From positions 36,564 to 100,563 of the forward strand of contig PBSW01000027.1 of assembly GCA_002726865.1 (NCBI GenBank): 64,000 nucleotides of DNA, in the 5' to 3' direction. The position numbers were made by a program, and so were the translations under genes. Positions 1 to 8,023 of this stretch are shown here, piece by piece. The notes under the pieces were generated by a model that was given only the letters and a program-made list of their open reading frames with translations, did not search any database and was not told the origin of the DNA. Every line of letters starts with the position of its first letter. The first letter of the stretch is position 1. The stretch is from Candidatus Bathyarchaeota archaeon. Lineage in GTDB: Archaea > Thermoproteota > Bathyarchaeia > TCS64.

Positions 1-164
1 TTATCCACTTCGTAGCCTGAGAACGTCTGCAGGTTCTTGTGTCCTTTAAAATCAAACTCGTCCAATGTGACGAGGTCCCCCTCAAGTGTTAATATGTGCC
101 ATTGGGATTTTAGACTCTCCTCGGCCTTGAGGGCCTCGGAGACGACTTCCTGCTTCTCACTCAT
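1..164 (-). CDS. Hypothetical protein, 5' part only (runs off the window edge)
   Basis: An open frame reads leftward from an ATG at 162-164 and is still open at base 1, giving 54 residues beginning MSEKQEVVSE. The first 20 residues are charged and probably helical; the rest (WHILTLEGDLVTLDEFDFKG) looks like a small beta-rich domain. I do not recognise the family. The start is plausible because the upstream gap contains only structured noncoding sequence. Function cannot be inferred from this fragment. Confidence 0.5.
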   Translation of the reverse strand, partial: MSEKQEVVSEALKAEESLKSQWHILTLEGDLVTLDEFDFKGHKNLQTFSGYEVD

Positions 165-282
165 ACTTTTTCACCTGTCTCACATCGTATTTAGGTATGG
201 CTAGTACCGCAGACTAGACATCTAGAACAGGCTGCCATTTGTAAGGTTGCCGAGAACATAAAGATTGTAGACTCGAGTTGGT

Positions 283-350
283 CAGGGTCTTATGACCTGT
301 GCTGATTGGCGGGAGTTCACTGTAGTCCGCTCCGGCCAATCCTGATCAGG
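283..350. ncRNA. Candidate structured RNA or terminator: nested hairpins in the gap before dph6's 3' end
   Basis: Within 68 bases there are two inverted repeats. A small hairpin has GGTC/GACC arms around TTAT near 286-297. A larger stem pairs GATTGGC at 304-310 with GCCAATC at 335-341 and continues inward with GGAG/CTCC pairing. A palindrome CCTGATCAGG closes the block at 341-350. The stretch lies downstream of dph6 and upstream of the leftward partial gene, so it may be a terminator or a 5' leader. I see no clear C/D or H/ACA boxes and cannot name a class. Confidence 0.3.
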
Positions 351-366
351 CCATCCTTTTCAATCT

Positions 367-1047
367 TTATACAATTCTGGGATTAGGAACTAATCTTGCC
401 CTTTCTACAACGTAGCTGCCCCTAACCCCATCCCATTCATTTCTCGCCTTGACTATCTCGAGTCTCTTCCTGAACCATGGGGCATCCACTACAAGGGTCT
501 CCAACTCCCCTCCCTCTCCGCAGACATCGAAGCCGTAGCGCAGACCCAGCTCCTTAAGCTCAACGGCCGCATCCCAGTCCAAAACCCTACCTAGCCATCG
601 CATATCAAGCCCCATTGCCGCTACTGTTGTCACCACGACCTTCATTCCCTCCTTGATAACCTCATCCAAGAGCTCTGGGCTGGGCCTCCCCCACAAAGGA
701 GAGACGTGGGCAAGACCGAGTTCATTACATATAGCGTCAACCCGTTCCTTTTGATAGCTCGATGCGATAGCTCCGGTGACGATTCCGTCGATATCCAAGA
801 CTCCAAGGGCCTGCTTTAGGTCCTGGAGCTCCTTCTCCTTCTCGCCTCCAGATTCAACAGTAACCAGCTTGAGTTCCTGGGCCTCTGCTAGGAGGGGCAC
901 GAGATGTAAGTTCACGGTGTGGAACATCCAGCTGTCATCTCGTCTCGGATTAATAGTGACAAGGTACGCTAGCTCCCCCTCCTGGGAGGCGAGAAAGGTG
1001 GCATAGACGCTATCCTTGCCTCCGGAGAATAGCGATGCTAGGCGCAT
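367..1047 (-). CDS. dph6: Diphthine--ammonia ligase (Dph6, ATP-binding PP-loop/DUF71 family)
   Basis: The 226-residue product begins MRLASLFSGGKDS, so the PP-loop ATP pyrophosphatase motif SGGKDS lies at about residues 8-13. The family is known to amidate diphthine on elongation factor 2, the last step of diphthamide synthesis, using ATP and ammonia in the cytosol. The later part carries the conserved blocks typical of this family (SPLWG around residue 120 and GEGGELETLV around residue 180). Length matches archaeal members. It stands alone here, with the HtrA gene divergent to its right. Assignment at family level is firm; the reaction is taken from characterised relatives. Confidence 0.9.
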   Translation of the reverse strand: MRLASLFSGGKDSVYATFLASQEGELAYLVTINPRRDDSWMFHTVNLHLVPLLAEAQELKLVTVESGGEKEKELQDLKQALGVLDIDGIVTGAIASSYQKERVDAICNELGLAHVSPLWGRPSPELLDEVIKEGMKVVVTTVAAMGLDMRWLGRVLDWDAAVELKELGLRYGFDVCGEGGELETLVVDAPWFRKRLEIVKARNEWDGVRGSYVVERARLVPNPRIV

Positions 1048-1220
1048 GATTACGGATGGTCTCCGTTGCGCCTATAAGAGTTGATCTCCTAGGCCTGTAG
1101 ATGGATCGGAGGTGTCGACCGTTACCTGTTAATCATTGTGCGATTGAACTCCTTCACCTCGAGCCTATTTAGTCCCTACATCCGGACTAGGTCCAAGTTG
1201 TTTAATTTAGTGATTCATGT

Positions 1221-1235
1221 TGATAGTCACTATCA
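1221..1235. promoter_or_regulatory. 15-base palindrome upstream of the HtrA-like protease gene
   Basis: The sequence TGATAGTCACTATCA is a perfect inverted repeat around a central C. It lies in an AT-rich gap between dph6 and the HtrA gene, about 140 bases before the likely HtrA start. Such symmetry suits a dimeric repressor or activator, but the distance is large and no partner regulator is visible. Confidence 0.3.
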
Positions 1236-1373
1236 TTCATCCTCATTTAATCATATACTTTCATATGACGATATTAATTATTTGGGGGGGGGACCTAATC
1301 CCAAATTCTATCGATTGTGATAGATAAGAGAGAATTTATTATACGAATGGGACTTTGTTCTGGAGCATTCGGT

Positions 1374-2588
1374 ATGGGAGAGGAATGGTTTTACGAATCG
1401 AGGCGTGGCAGAAAGACAAGCCTCAGCTGGATACCCTTTTTTATAATCGCCCTTGTGGTCATCAACGGCATAGTAATATCATTCTACGTCGGTAAGGCCA
1501 ACAAAAAAGTGACTAGGCTCGAGGTGGATCTTGATGCCCTCGAGTTCCAACTAAACTCAGCCACCTACGAGATCGCGAGGCTCAGAGACTCAATCTCCAT
1601 AGAGAACCAGGTGAACGCCTCTCGGAACCTAGGGCTTACACTGATCTATAACAACAACAGAAACTCAGTGGTCCTCATAGGGGTAAGCAGACCGGAGGGG
1701 AACGGCCAAGGATCGGGGTTCGTTTATGACATGGAGGGGAGAATAATAACTAACAACCACGTCGTTGAGGACGCCGATGAGATCCAAGTCACATTCCTTG
1801 ACGGGACCATAGTGGATGCCACGTTGGTGGGCACCGATCAATACTCTGATATGGCGGTGATCGATATCGACGTTCCTGAGTCTCTCTTGTTCCCCGTAAC
1901 TTTTGCCCCCTCTTCGGAACTTTTGGTGGGTGAGCAGGTGATTGCGCTAGGTAACCCCTTCGGGCTTGAGAACACCATGACCCAGGGAATCGTGAGTGCG
2001 ACTGGCCGCCAAATGGGGGCCCCAGGACGCTATGCAATAATAGACGTGATCCAGACGGACGCTGCAATCAACCCGGGAAACAGCGGGGGCCCCCTTCTGA
2101 ACTCAGTGGGGAGTGTAGTTGGGATGAACACGGCCATCCTTAGCGAGACCGAGCAGTTCTCAGGGATAGGCTTCGCGATCCCCTCCGATACAATCCTCCG
2201 GGAAATCCCCCTTATTATCGAGGAAGGGGGATTCGACCATGCCTATATGGGCATCACCGGGACTGATCTCATGCCAGAAATCAAGGATCTCATGGGATTT
2301 GACGAAACCATCAAAGGCGTCCTCGTCACTGACCTCATTGAAGGGGGGCCTGCAGACACCTCTGGTCTTAGGGGGGGCACACATGAGGTGTCCCTCGACG
2401 GGTTCTTGGTAAGTATCGGGGGGGACGTAATCATTGGTATTGAGAACACACCAGTCAGAAACTTCTATGACTTGATAGTGATCCTTGAGCGTAACTATAG
2501 ACCAAACGAAGTGATCACTCTCACAGTAATCAGAGATAATGAGATGATCGAGATAGATCTAGAGCTCGGGACAAGGCCCCATTCCTGA
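1374..2588 (+). CDS. HtrA/DegP-like membrane-anchored serine protease with PDZ domain
   Basis: Trypsin-fold protease anchored by one N-terminal membrane segment (IPFFIIALVVINGIVISFYVG), followed by a short predicted coiled coil and then the protease domain. The catalytic triad is visible: His in TNNHVV, Asp in YSDMAV and Ser in PGNSGGPL. A single PDZ domain fills the last 120 residues. HtrA enzymes degrade or refold damaged exported proteins, so it probably acts outside the membrane. I chose ATG 1374 because a GGAG lies about 10 bases upstream; an ATG at 1347 or GTG at 1317 would add 9 or 19 residues. A G-rich run precedes the gene. No partner gene is apparent. Confidence 0.88.
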   Translation: MGEEWFYESRRGRKTSLSWIPFFIIALVVINGIVISFYVGKANKKVTRLEVDLDALEFQLNSATYEIARLRDSISIENQVNASRNLGLTLIYNNNRNSVVLIGVSRPEGNGQGSGFVYDMEGRIITNNHVVEDADEIQVTFLDGTIVDATLVGTDQYSDMAVIDIDVPESLLFPVTFAPSSELLVGEQVIALGNPFGLENTMTQGIVSATGRQMGAPGRYAIIDVIQTDAAINPGNSGGPLLNSVGSVVGMNTAILSETEQFSGIGFAIPSDTILREIPLIIEEGGFDHAYMGITGTDLMPEIKDLMGFDETIKGVLVTDLIEGGPADTSGLRGGTHEVSLDGFLVSIGGDVIIGIENTPVRNFYDLIVILERNYRPNEVITLTVIRDNEMIEIDLELGTRPHS

Positions 2589-3066
2589 TTAGTCCCCTAA
2601 TCGAGGAACTGCCTCTCGCATTCGATCCATTTTATCCCAGTGACATTCTGTTCGATCTGCTAAATTCCCCTGTAAGTTCCATCGTCGTCCTTAATGGCAA
2701 AATATCCGATGTACAAGAATCCGCCCGGTAGCTTATCTATAAATCTGCCACCTCTCTGATTGCGTTCTTGAATTTTTTCACTATCTTCTGAAGGATGCAG
2801 ACGCTCACGTCCGTACCCTACAAATTATTAGGGGAGGCTAGATATCTCGCCTGGAAAGATCTGATCCTTCTTCCGGAGGTAGTGCATCTCAAGCTCTGAG
2901 AGGCGGGAGACTAGATCCACTAGAGGCTTTTTGTGTGTTGTGACTGCCTCTTATTATGGACACCGCCCTAAATTACGCCCTCGTACTTTGAAGAGTTGGT
3001 GGAGAGAATCTCAATAAAGTGGGATGGTCCGTGAGTAGGTGTTCTAGTATATCTAGCGTGAACTGG
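2589..3066. other. 478-base gap, no intact gene
   Basis: Convergent gap between the HtrA gene and the TFB gene. No intact gene is supported. On the minus strand at about 2834-2950 a short open stretch reads VDLVSRLSELEMHYL then RKKDQIFPGEI, which is coding-like (amphipathic helix) but has no start codon and is preceded by two stops, so it may be the remains of a gene. Confidence 0.4.
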
Positions 3067-3969
3067 TTAGTCGTTAAAGGCGGCCTCTAACTCCCTGAGC
3101 CGATTCCTAAGTGAGACTGTGGAGATCCCAGCTGCATCGGCCAGCTTTTTTTGGGTCATCTTTATCTTCAGGGGTTTGGACGCCATGTAAAGGGCTGCAG
3201 TGGCCATGGACCGAGGGTCCTTTCCGATGAGGAGTTTTTTATCGCCCGCTCGCTGGAGGATCTCAATGGTCTTTTTCTCGGTTTCGAGATCTATACCAAG
3301 GGATGCGGCTATCCTAGGCACGAACTTCATAGGGGTGTCCACGGGCATCCTCAGCTTTAGGGATCTCACGAGGAGCCTGTATGTCCTTGAGATGTCCTTC
3401 ACGGAACGCCCACTCACTTCAGATACGTTGGCTAGTGACTGGGGGACCTTAGACTCCCTGCAAGCAGCGTAGATAGCTGCCGTGACGAAGTCTGATATGG
3501 TACGCCCCCTGATGAGGTCTTCCTTGAGGGCCCTACTGTATATGAAGAGGGCCTTGTCCTTTATCCCCCGGGGAAGGTGGAGCCTGTCCGTATACCTTTC
3601 CACCTCGACAGTCGCCTGATTGAGGTTGCGGACCTTGTTGTCATCAGACTTTGTTCTGAAATCAAACCTTCGGAGCCTCTTCCACTTTTGGAGCTGCTCG
3701 GGCGGGAGCCTGGATCCATTTGCGTCCCTGCCTTCTCTGAATCGGGTGTACATCCCCCCTTCGAAGGCAGAATAGGGGGTCGGGGTCGCCCTCTCCCTTG
3801 AGGAACTCTCGCCAAGAGTGAATGCCCGCCATTCAGGACCAAGGTCAACGATGTCGTCAGAGCGTACCAAACCACATTTGGTGCAGACGGTCTCCCCGTT
3901 AACCCCATCGTGAATCAACTCTGAGCCATCGCAGACGTTGCACGATGGTTGTTGGTGTATTACCTCCAT
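3067..3969 (-). CDS. tfb: Transcription initiation factor B (TFB/TFIIB)
   Basis: General archaeal transcription factor that binds TBP and the BRE element and recruits RNA polymerase. The N-terminal zinc ribbon is visible as CNVC near residue 10 and CTKC about 18 residues later, followed by the B-finger region (GPEWRAF) and two cyclin-like repeats from about residue 100 to the end. The second repeat ends in the helix-turn-helix (KKLADAAGISTVSLRNR) that reads BRE. I chose ATG 3969 because GAGGAG lies 8 bases before it; ATG 3993 would add eight residues. It overlaps the preceding gene by 10 bases, suggesting translational coupling. Confidence 0.95.
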   Translation of the reverse strand: MEVIHQQPSCNVCDGSELIHDGVNGETVCTKCGLVRSDDIVDLGPEWRAFTLGESSSRERATPTPYSAFEGGMYTRFREGRDANGSRLPPEQLQKWKRLRRFDFRTKSDDNKVRNLNQATVEVERYTDRLHLPRGIKDKALFIYSRALKEDLIRGRTISDFVTAAIYAACRESKVPQSLANVSEVSGRSVKDISRTYRLLVRSLKLRMPVDTPMKFVPRIAASLGIDLETEKKTIEILQRAGDKKLLIGKDPRSMATAALYMASKPLKIKMTQKKLADAAGISTVSLRNRLRELEAAFND

Positions 3970-4307
3970 GATCTCATCTCCTCTGATTTCCATTCTGTGG
4001 ATTCATACTTATCTCCCTGTTCCAGAGTCAGTTCCTCTAGATCTGGATTGCTTTGCTTCAGAGCGCGTCTGTAGCCGTGATTCTCGGGTGGGCGTTCGAT
4101 TTGGTCCATCGTTTCTGGTTTCACCATTATAAAGATGGATCCACCTCTGTCTAGGTGGAGGAAGAACTCCTCAAAATCTATGCTGCTCGCCTCCCTAAAA
4201 GTTACGTCATCGTCTTCGGAGCCGAGATACAGGAGGGAAAGGTTCGTGTCAGCCCAGGTTACCGTGGGCCATAGCCGCTCCTTTCCCTTAATTACTAGGG
4301 TCTTCAT
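3960..4307 (-). CDS. Hypothetical protein cotranscribed with TFB
   Basis: A 115-residue protein starting MKTLVIKGKERLWP, from an ATG with GGAGGTG nine bases upstream. The first 65 residues look like a compact alpha/beta domain (LSLLYLGSEDDDVTF, then FLHLDRGGSIFIMVKP); the tail is charged and probably disordered. It overlaps the TFB start by 10 bases and so heads a two-gene operon facing the TrmB-like regulator. I do not recognise the family. Position suggests a link to transcription, which is only inference. Confidence 0.6.
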   Translation of the reverse strand: MKTLVIKGKERLWPTVTWADTNLSLLYLGSEDDDVTFREASSIDFEEFFLHLDRGGSIFIMVKPETMDQIERPPENHGYRRALKQSNPDLEELTLEQGDKYESTEWKSEEMRSWR

Positions 4308-4356
4308 AGGCTTACACACCTCCTTCATACTACGTTTAGGATAATCTTAAATATGT

Positions 4357-4388
4357 AACAAATGTTTGTTCATAATGTTTGTAACATT
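4357..4388. promoter_or_regulatory. Two adjacent palindromic operators in the TFB-operon/TrmB-like divergent gap
   Basis: Two perfect inverted repeats lie side by side: AACAAATGTTTGTT at 4357-4370 and AATGTTTGTAACATT at 4374-4388, which has a 3-base centre. Their centres are about 18 bases apart, less than two helical turns. They sit between divergent genes and next to the AT-rich sequence that would hold both TATA boxes, so a regulator bound here would control both. The neighbouring TrmB-like protein is the obvious candidate (inference). Confidence 0.55.
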
Positions 4389-4439
4389 AGTTCGTACATA
4401 TATTGAAATTACTGACTATCAGTTGGAGATAATGAGAAT

Positions 4440-6074
4440 ATGGCACTAAATAGCCTCAGCGAGAAGCTCATAAACTTCGGCTTCACAAAAGAGGAAGCGG
4501 AGGTATACGTCTTCCTCTCCTCCATGGGTCCCTCTCCTGCCAGAGTGGTCTCCCGGAGATTCGACGTCAACAGAATGAGGGCGTACCGTACACTAAAGTC
4601 CCTAGAGGACAAGGGGCTAGTGGAGAGGGTTATTGGGAGACCAATGCGTTTCGTAGCAAATCCCCTCCAAGAGGCCCTGGGCAGGTACATCGATGGGTTC
4701 CGAGAGAGACTCACCCTCCTCGAGGCCCGAGAGGAGGAAATTGTAGAGGACTGGACCCGGATCTCTGAGGCAACCAGCGAACAGGCGGAAGAGCCCCGGT
4801 TCAGGATCTTCGAGGGGAGGCAGCAGATCTATGAGCTCCTAATCCAGATGTTCGAGAGAGCCAGAGGCGAGGTCTGCATTGTGACCACAAAGAGGGACCT
4901 CTACCGCCTCTCCCTCATGGGTATCGACGATAGGCTCAGGGCGGCCCACAACGAGGGCATCAGCGTGAGAGTGCTCACCCAGGTGGAGGGCCCAGATTTC
5001 GCCGAGATGGAGTCTTTTAGAGACTTTGCCAATATTCGCCACGTCCCTCTCCCGACCCCAGTACGGTTTGTGACCATTGACGAGAGGGAGACACTGACGA
5101 CCACGTCTATGGAGGACACCATGAGCCTTACCACCCATGAAGATGCAGGGCTTTGGACCAACGCACCAAGCTATAACTCAGCGATGAAGATCTTCTTTGA
5201 CGCCCTATGGAAACTAGCCACTAAGGCCAGCGTAATTATGGAGGCATTCCAGACAGGGATAACCCCCCAGGAGATCAAGACTGATCAGGACTTCCAGGAA
5301 ACCTTCCTATCAATGATAACCAAGAGCAGAAAATCTGTGAATATTATGACGAGTAAGATCAGCGATCTTCCCTTCACTATGGAGGAGATAAAAGGGGACA
5401 TCGGGGAGAGGGCTGATGTTAGGATCATAACTCACTTGGATTTGGACGGTCTCAGGGATACAGACGAGTTCTTCAAGGAGGCGGACGTCAAGCATAGCCT
5501 AAGCCCCTTCGACCTCCAGCTCCTTCTTGTCGACGAGAAAGAGGCACTTATGAATATCCCATCATTACAAAGGCTAGATAGGGCGGTTTGGTCGAACTTG
5601 GATCCCTATGTCGATACGTTGATGAGAGTCTTCGAAGACTATTGGACCCAGGGGGAGCCCGCTGATAACATCATATCGAGGCTAACCTCTCAGAGAGATT
5701 ACCTAAAGAACCTGAACGAGGTAAAAACGGCTATGGAATTGACGGGATGGCAAGTCAAGTCCGCGGGAGTATTGAACGGTCAATCAGGCGTCGAACATAC
5801 GTTCAACCTTTTAGCATCTAATCCTAGGGATCCTGAGCATGTACTGGCCATAGATGTCCTCCTCGAAGATACAGCGTTCAACCACATTATCCGACTTGGC
5901 GCGAGGAAAATGGATCTAAAGCCCCAGACCCTAATACTTGTATCCCGCAAAAGATTCGGGAAACAGGAGGCGGAGTTGGCTCAGCTATACGGTATCGAGC
6001 TGGTTTACAACGAGAACGCTGAAAATCTTGCTAAACAGATAACGCGCACGCTATGGCCAAAAGTCCTTCGGTAA
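4440..6074 (+). CDS. Large TrmB-like transcriptional regulator with duplicated sensor region and C-terminal nuclease-fold-like domain
   Basis: This 544-residue protein starts with a TrmB-type winged helix (about residues 10-75: FTKEEAEVYVFLSS, then RMRAYRTLKSLEDKGLVER). Two similar sensor-like segments follow, at about 120-260 and 285-400; each ends in a motif of the type 'W-N/S ... F.DALW/FEDYW' and resembles the C-terminal effector region of TrmB proteins. The last 130 residues (from about 410) predict an alternating alpha/beta fold like restriction-endonuclease-type domains, but I see no clear D/E-x-K catalytic pair, so it is probably a non-cleaving sensor. Typical TrmB proteins are about 250-350 residues. 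Likely autoregulatory through the adjacent palindromes. Confidence 0.75.
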   Translation: MALNSLSEKLINFGFTKEEAEVYVFLSSMGPSPARVVSRRFDVNRMRAYRTLKSLEDKGLVERVIGRPMRFVANPLQEALGRYIDGFRERLTLLEAREEEIVEDWTRISEATSEQAEEPRFRIFEGRQQIYELLIQMFERARGEVCIVTTKRDLYRLSLMGIDDRLRAAHNEGISVRVLTQVEGPDFAEMESFRDFANIRHVPLPTPVRFVTIDERETLTTTSMEDTMSLTTHEDAGLWTNAPSYNSAMKIFFDALWKLATKASVIMEAFQTGITPQEIKTDQDFQETFLSMITKSRKSVNIMTSKISDLPFTMEEIKGDIGERADVRIITHLDLDGLRDTDEFFKEADVKHSLSPFDLQLLLVDEKEALMNIPSLQRLDRAVWSNLDPYVDTLMRVFEDYWTQGEPADNIISRLTSQRDYLKNLNEVKTAMELTGWQVKSAGVLNGQSGVEHTFNLLASNPRDPEHVLAIDVLLEDTAFNHIIRLGARKMDLKPQTLILVSRKRFGKQEAELAQLYGIELVYNENAENLAKQITRTLWPKVLR

Positions 6075-6142
6075 TTATGTGGAAGAAAGCATGAATCTGG
6101 GTGGGCTGTTAATCAGGAACTACAATCACTCTAAATCAAAAA

Positions 6143-6152
6143 TCGCGCGCGA
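6143..6152. repeat. Alternating CG tract (TCGCGCGCGA)
   Basis: A perfect 10-base palindrome of alternating CG in the gap after the TrmB-like gene. Similar tracts recur in noncoding gaps at 6732-6739, 10061-10068, 20181-20186, 20224-20231, 28846-28852, 31011-31018, 42131-42136, 51104-51110, 55646-55651 and 62706-62712. Confidence 0.6.
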
Positions 6153-6345
6153 GAAAATCCCTTCACCATGCGTTTAGGAAAAACGCTTCAAAGGGACCAT
6201 TGTCTTCTTTGCAATGAATAATTACCTCCGACCCCACGAGACCATTGAGGCTCTGCTAGAATCGCTGCCATTCATTGACACTATACTAATTGCATTAGTT
6301 TCGGATGTCTCGGGTGTTGAGCATGATATCTTTACCTTCCACGGG

Positions 6346-6693
6346 TTAGCTGATAATAGTCTTAATGTTTTCTGGATTAGACCTACGGGGGTCGCTAAGA
6401 TAGATCTCATGATGGTATCCCCTCATCCTGTATCCCTCATTCATGATGAACTCTTGGAGTCTCATAATGGTGGGGTTTTCTTCATTGTAAGGGCTCCTGT
6501 GCATGATTTGGGCGCAAAGCCCCTCATGGAAAATCTCCAAGACGGCAAGGTCAATGGTTGACCCCCTCTTCTCCCTGACCTCAGACCGGATCTCCTTTAA
6601 CATCCCCATATTTACAAAGTCGGGCTGCCTGATCATGGACTTCCAGTACCACGAAATAAACTGTAATATTGTACCTCTTTGGTGTAATTGCAT
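6346..6693 (-). pseudogene. C-terminal part of a GyrI-like small-molecule-binding protein, truncated
   Basis: The frame encodes the C-terminal two thirds of a GyrI-like (SOUL/GyrI effector-binding, COG4832-type) protein: IRQPDFV, FHEGLCAQIMH, PYNEENPTI, and the family signature HHEIYLSDPRR. It ends KTIIS-stop, and the codons after the stop read PVEGK, which continues the usual family ending (K-T-I-I-x-Q-P-V-E), so the TAA looks like a nonsense change of a Gln codon. The N-terminal third is absent here; a matching N-terminal piece of the same family lies at 7860-8023 on the same strand. The overlapping plus-strand frame at 6214-6561 is a shadow. Confidence 0.75.
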
Positions 6694-6749
6694 CTAGGAC
6701 TAAATAGAAAGGGAAGTGCCCAATCATTTAAGCGCGCGCAAGGTTTTTC

Positions 6750-7067
6750 TTAGTTTCTACGTTGCCTACGTTCCCTGTAGCAATAAGGACAACCAGTACC
6801 ACGTGTCCTGCTTTTTACCATTGCTTCCCATTCATGCCCTCGGCTGCATCTCCACCAGACCTTCTTACCACTTCCTGGAGTAACCTGAGCTGGCGTCAAA
6901 TCCCCATTCTTGATTGGATGCCATTCCTTGGCTAGCTCAGGGTTTCTGTCTGCCAGGCTTCCGACTCTTCTCCTTGATGTATCCGTTATGGAGCATCCAT
7001 TCCATGTTCTCGTCTGATTTTTCCTTAGGAGTATAGCCATACAGATCCTTGGATCGTTTGATGACAA
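6750..7067 (-). CDS. Single-repeat zinc-ribbon protein (DUF4379/treble-clef-like)
   Basis: The last 70 residues hold one copy of a zinc-binding repeat usually found in tandem: the N-terminal block SLADRNPELAKEW, then the ligand pairs CSRGHEW and CPYC. In larger proteins such repeats are often linked to mobile or restriction-associated nucleases. The first 35 residues (MSSNDPRIC onward) look unlike the family, so the true start is uncertain and this may be a fragment of a longer multi-repeat gene. It lies inside the zone flanked by the two GyrI-like pieces. Function unknown; zinc and nucleic-acid binding are inferred. Confidence 0.55.
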   Translation of the reverse strand: MSSNDPRICMAILLRKNQTRTWNGCSITDTSRRRVGSLADRNPELAKEWHPIKNGDLTPAQVTPGSGKKVWWRCSRGHEWEAMVKSRTRGTGCPYCYRERRQRRN

Positions 7068-7242
7068 TATCGGTGGTACTGTTCTTCCCTTATTCAGAAT
7101 TCAGACTCTTTATCGCGACTGTATCCTAGAAACGTTACTGATAAATAAGGCGCAAGTCTCCAGCACGTACAAGAGCGGGGCATGCGGGAATGAACGAAAG
7201 CATCTTGGCACCCTGCGCTGAACACCGTGCGAGGCTTCAATA

Positions 7243-7506
7243 ATGAATGATAGAAAAGGTTTGATTCTGAGTTACCGAAGAGGAGAGCATGCCCAGTATA
7301 CCAATCAATGCCTGATGAGAGTCATAGATTCAGGGCAGTCAGATGCGAATCGGATGGTTGGACTGAGGGTAGGATGGCCTCTTAGTGAACCAAAGATATA
7401 TGGAAAGATCGTTGGCACCCACGGTAAGAAAGGAGTTTTGAGGGTCAAATTCAAGAAAGGTCTTCCTGGGCAAGCCTTAGGCACTCATGTCAAGATCGTT
7501 AAATGA
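7243..7506 (+). CDS. rpl35ae: Large ribosomal subunit protein eL35 (L35Ae/eL33 family)
   Basis: An 87-residue small basic protein with the L35Ae family pattern: GLILSYRRG near the N-terminus, a central GRV-like strand (MVGLRVGWPL), the HGKKGVLRVKFKKG block and the C-terminal LPGQALGTHVKIV. It is a component of the 50S subunit that binds rRNA. The length is the archaeal norm. The ATG at 7243 is the only good start. It stands alone between pieces of a decayed GyrI-like gene, unusual surroundings for a ribosomal protein gene. Confidence 0.9.
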   Translation: MNDRKGLILSYRRGEHAQYTNQCLMRVIDSGQSDANRMVGLRVGWPLSEPKIYGKIVGTHGKKGVLRVKFKKGLPGQALGTHVKIVK

Positions 7507-7780
7507 GATTAAAACGTGGACAAGACTGTCCGTATGCCCCTCATTGACTATAATGAGTCGCATGAATAGTTGATCAGAGTTGACAAAGAACCCTGACTTT
7601 TCAGATTAGAGACCCTTTGTCCATGAAATTATTAAAAGAAGGGAAATGTCCGTGGTAGCTCTATCAAGGCTTAGTGCTACAATATACCTTACAATATCAA
7701 CAATTATCGGTGACATTATGAATAATAAACAGGATTTAACAAACGGTCTGGACTAGGTGGTTGAGGAGTAACTCTTCCCC
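7507..7780. other. Gap without a gene; holds one copy of a short repeat
   Basis: AT-rich gap after rpl35ae. I see no coding sequence. It ends with the repeat copy at 7737-7760. Confidence 0.4.
7737..7760. repeat. Copy 1 of a 24-26-base noncoding repeat
   Basis: TAACAAACGG followed by TCTGGACTAGGTGG. The last 14 bases are identical to those at 11261-11274, and the flanking bases match with one substitution and a 2-base length difference. It sits just past the end of a leftward gene piece, as does copy 2. No function is evident. Confidence 0.5.
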
Positions 7781-7859
7781 CTATTTTTGTTCAATCTGTT
7801 GAACCTTGTGACATATTGGACTGTTCAATTCTAAGCCAAATATCTCGCGAACGAGACTA

Positions 7860-8023
7860 TCAGAGATTTGATAATGAGTTAAAAACATGAACGTAGACCT
7901 CGCCCCAGGTTCCCCCTTGCCGATGATAGTGAGAAAATTCCCATGTGGGATCTCGACGAGCTCGGGTTTCTTTTTCGCTGAGTAGAACGGCCTCAACTTT
8001 TTCTTGAGGTCGAGCTTTTCCAT
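7860..8023 (-). pseudogene. N-terminal part of a GyrI-like protein, frameshifted
   Basis: The frame from ATG 8023 begins MEKLDLKKKLRPFYS and continues KKPELVEIPHGNFLTI then GKGEPG, the typical N-terminus of the GyrI-like family also represented at 6346-6693. After GKGEPG the original frame loses similarity, while the neighbouring frame reads GEVYVHVFNSLSNL, which fits the family's next helix, and then hits a stop at 7860-7862. This is a one-base indel followed by a stop. Continuing the original frame to 7781 gives an unrelated tail. The two pieces are separated by 1.2 kb. Confidence 0.75.

Noticed and set aside
6214..6561. 115-codon plus-strand frame
   Set aside because: Opposite the GyrI-like remnant whose family signature HHEIYLSDPRR is unmistakable.
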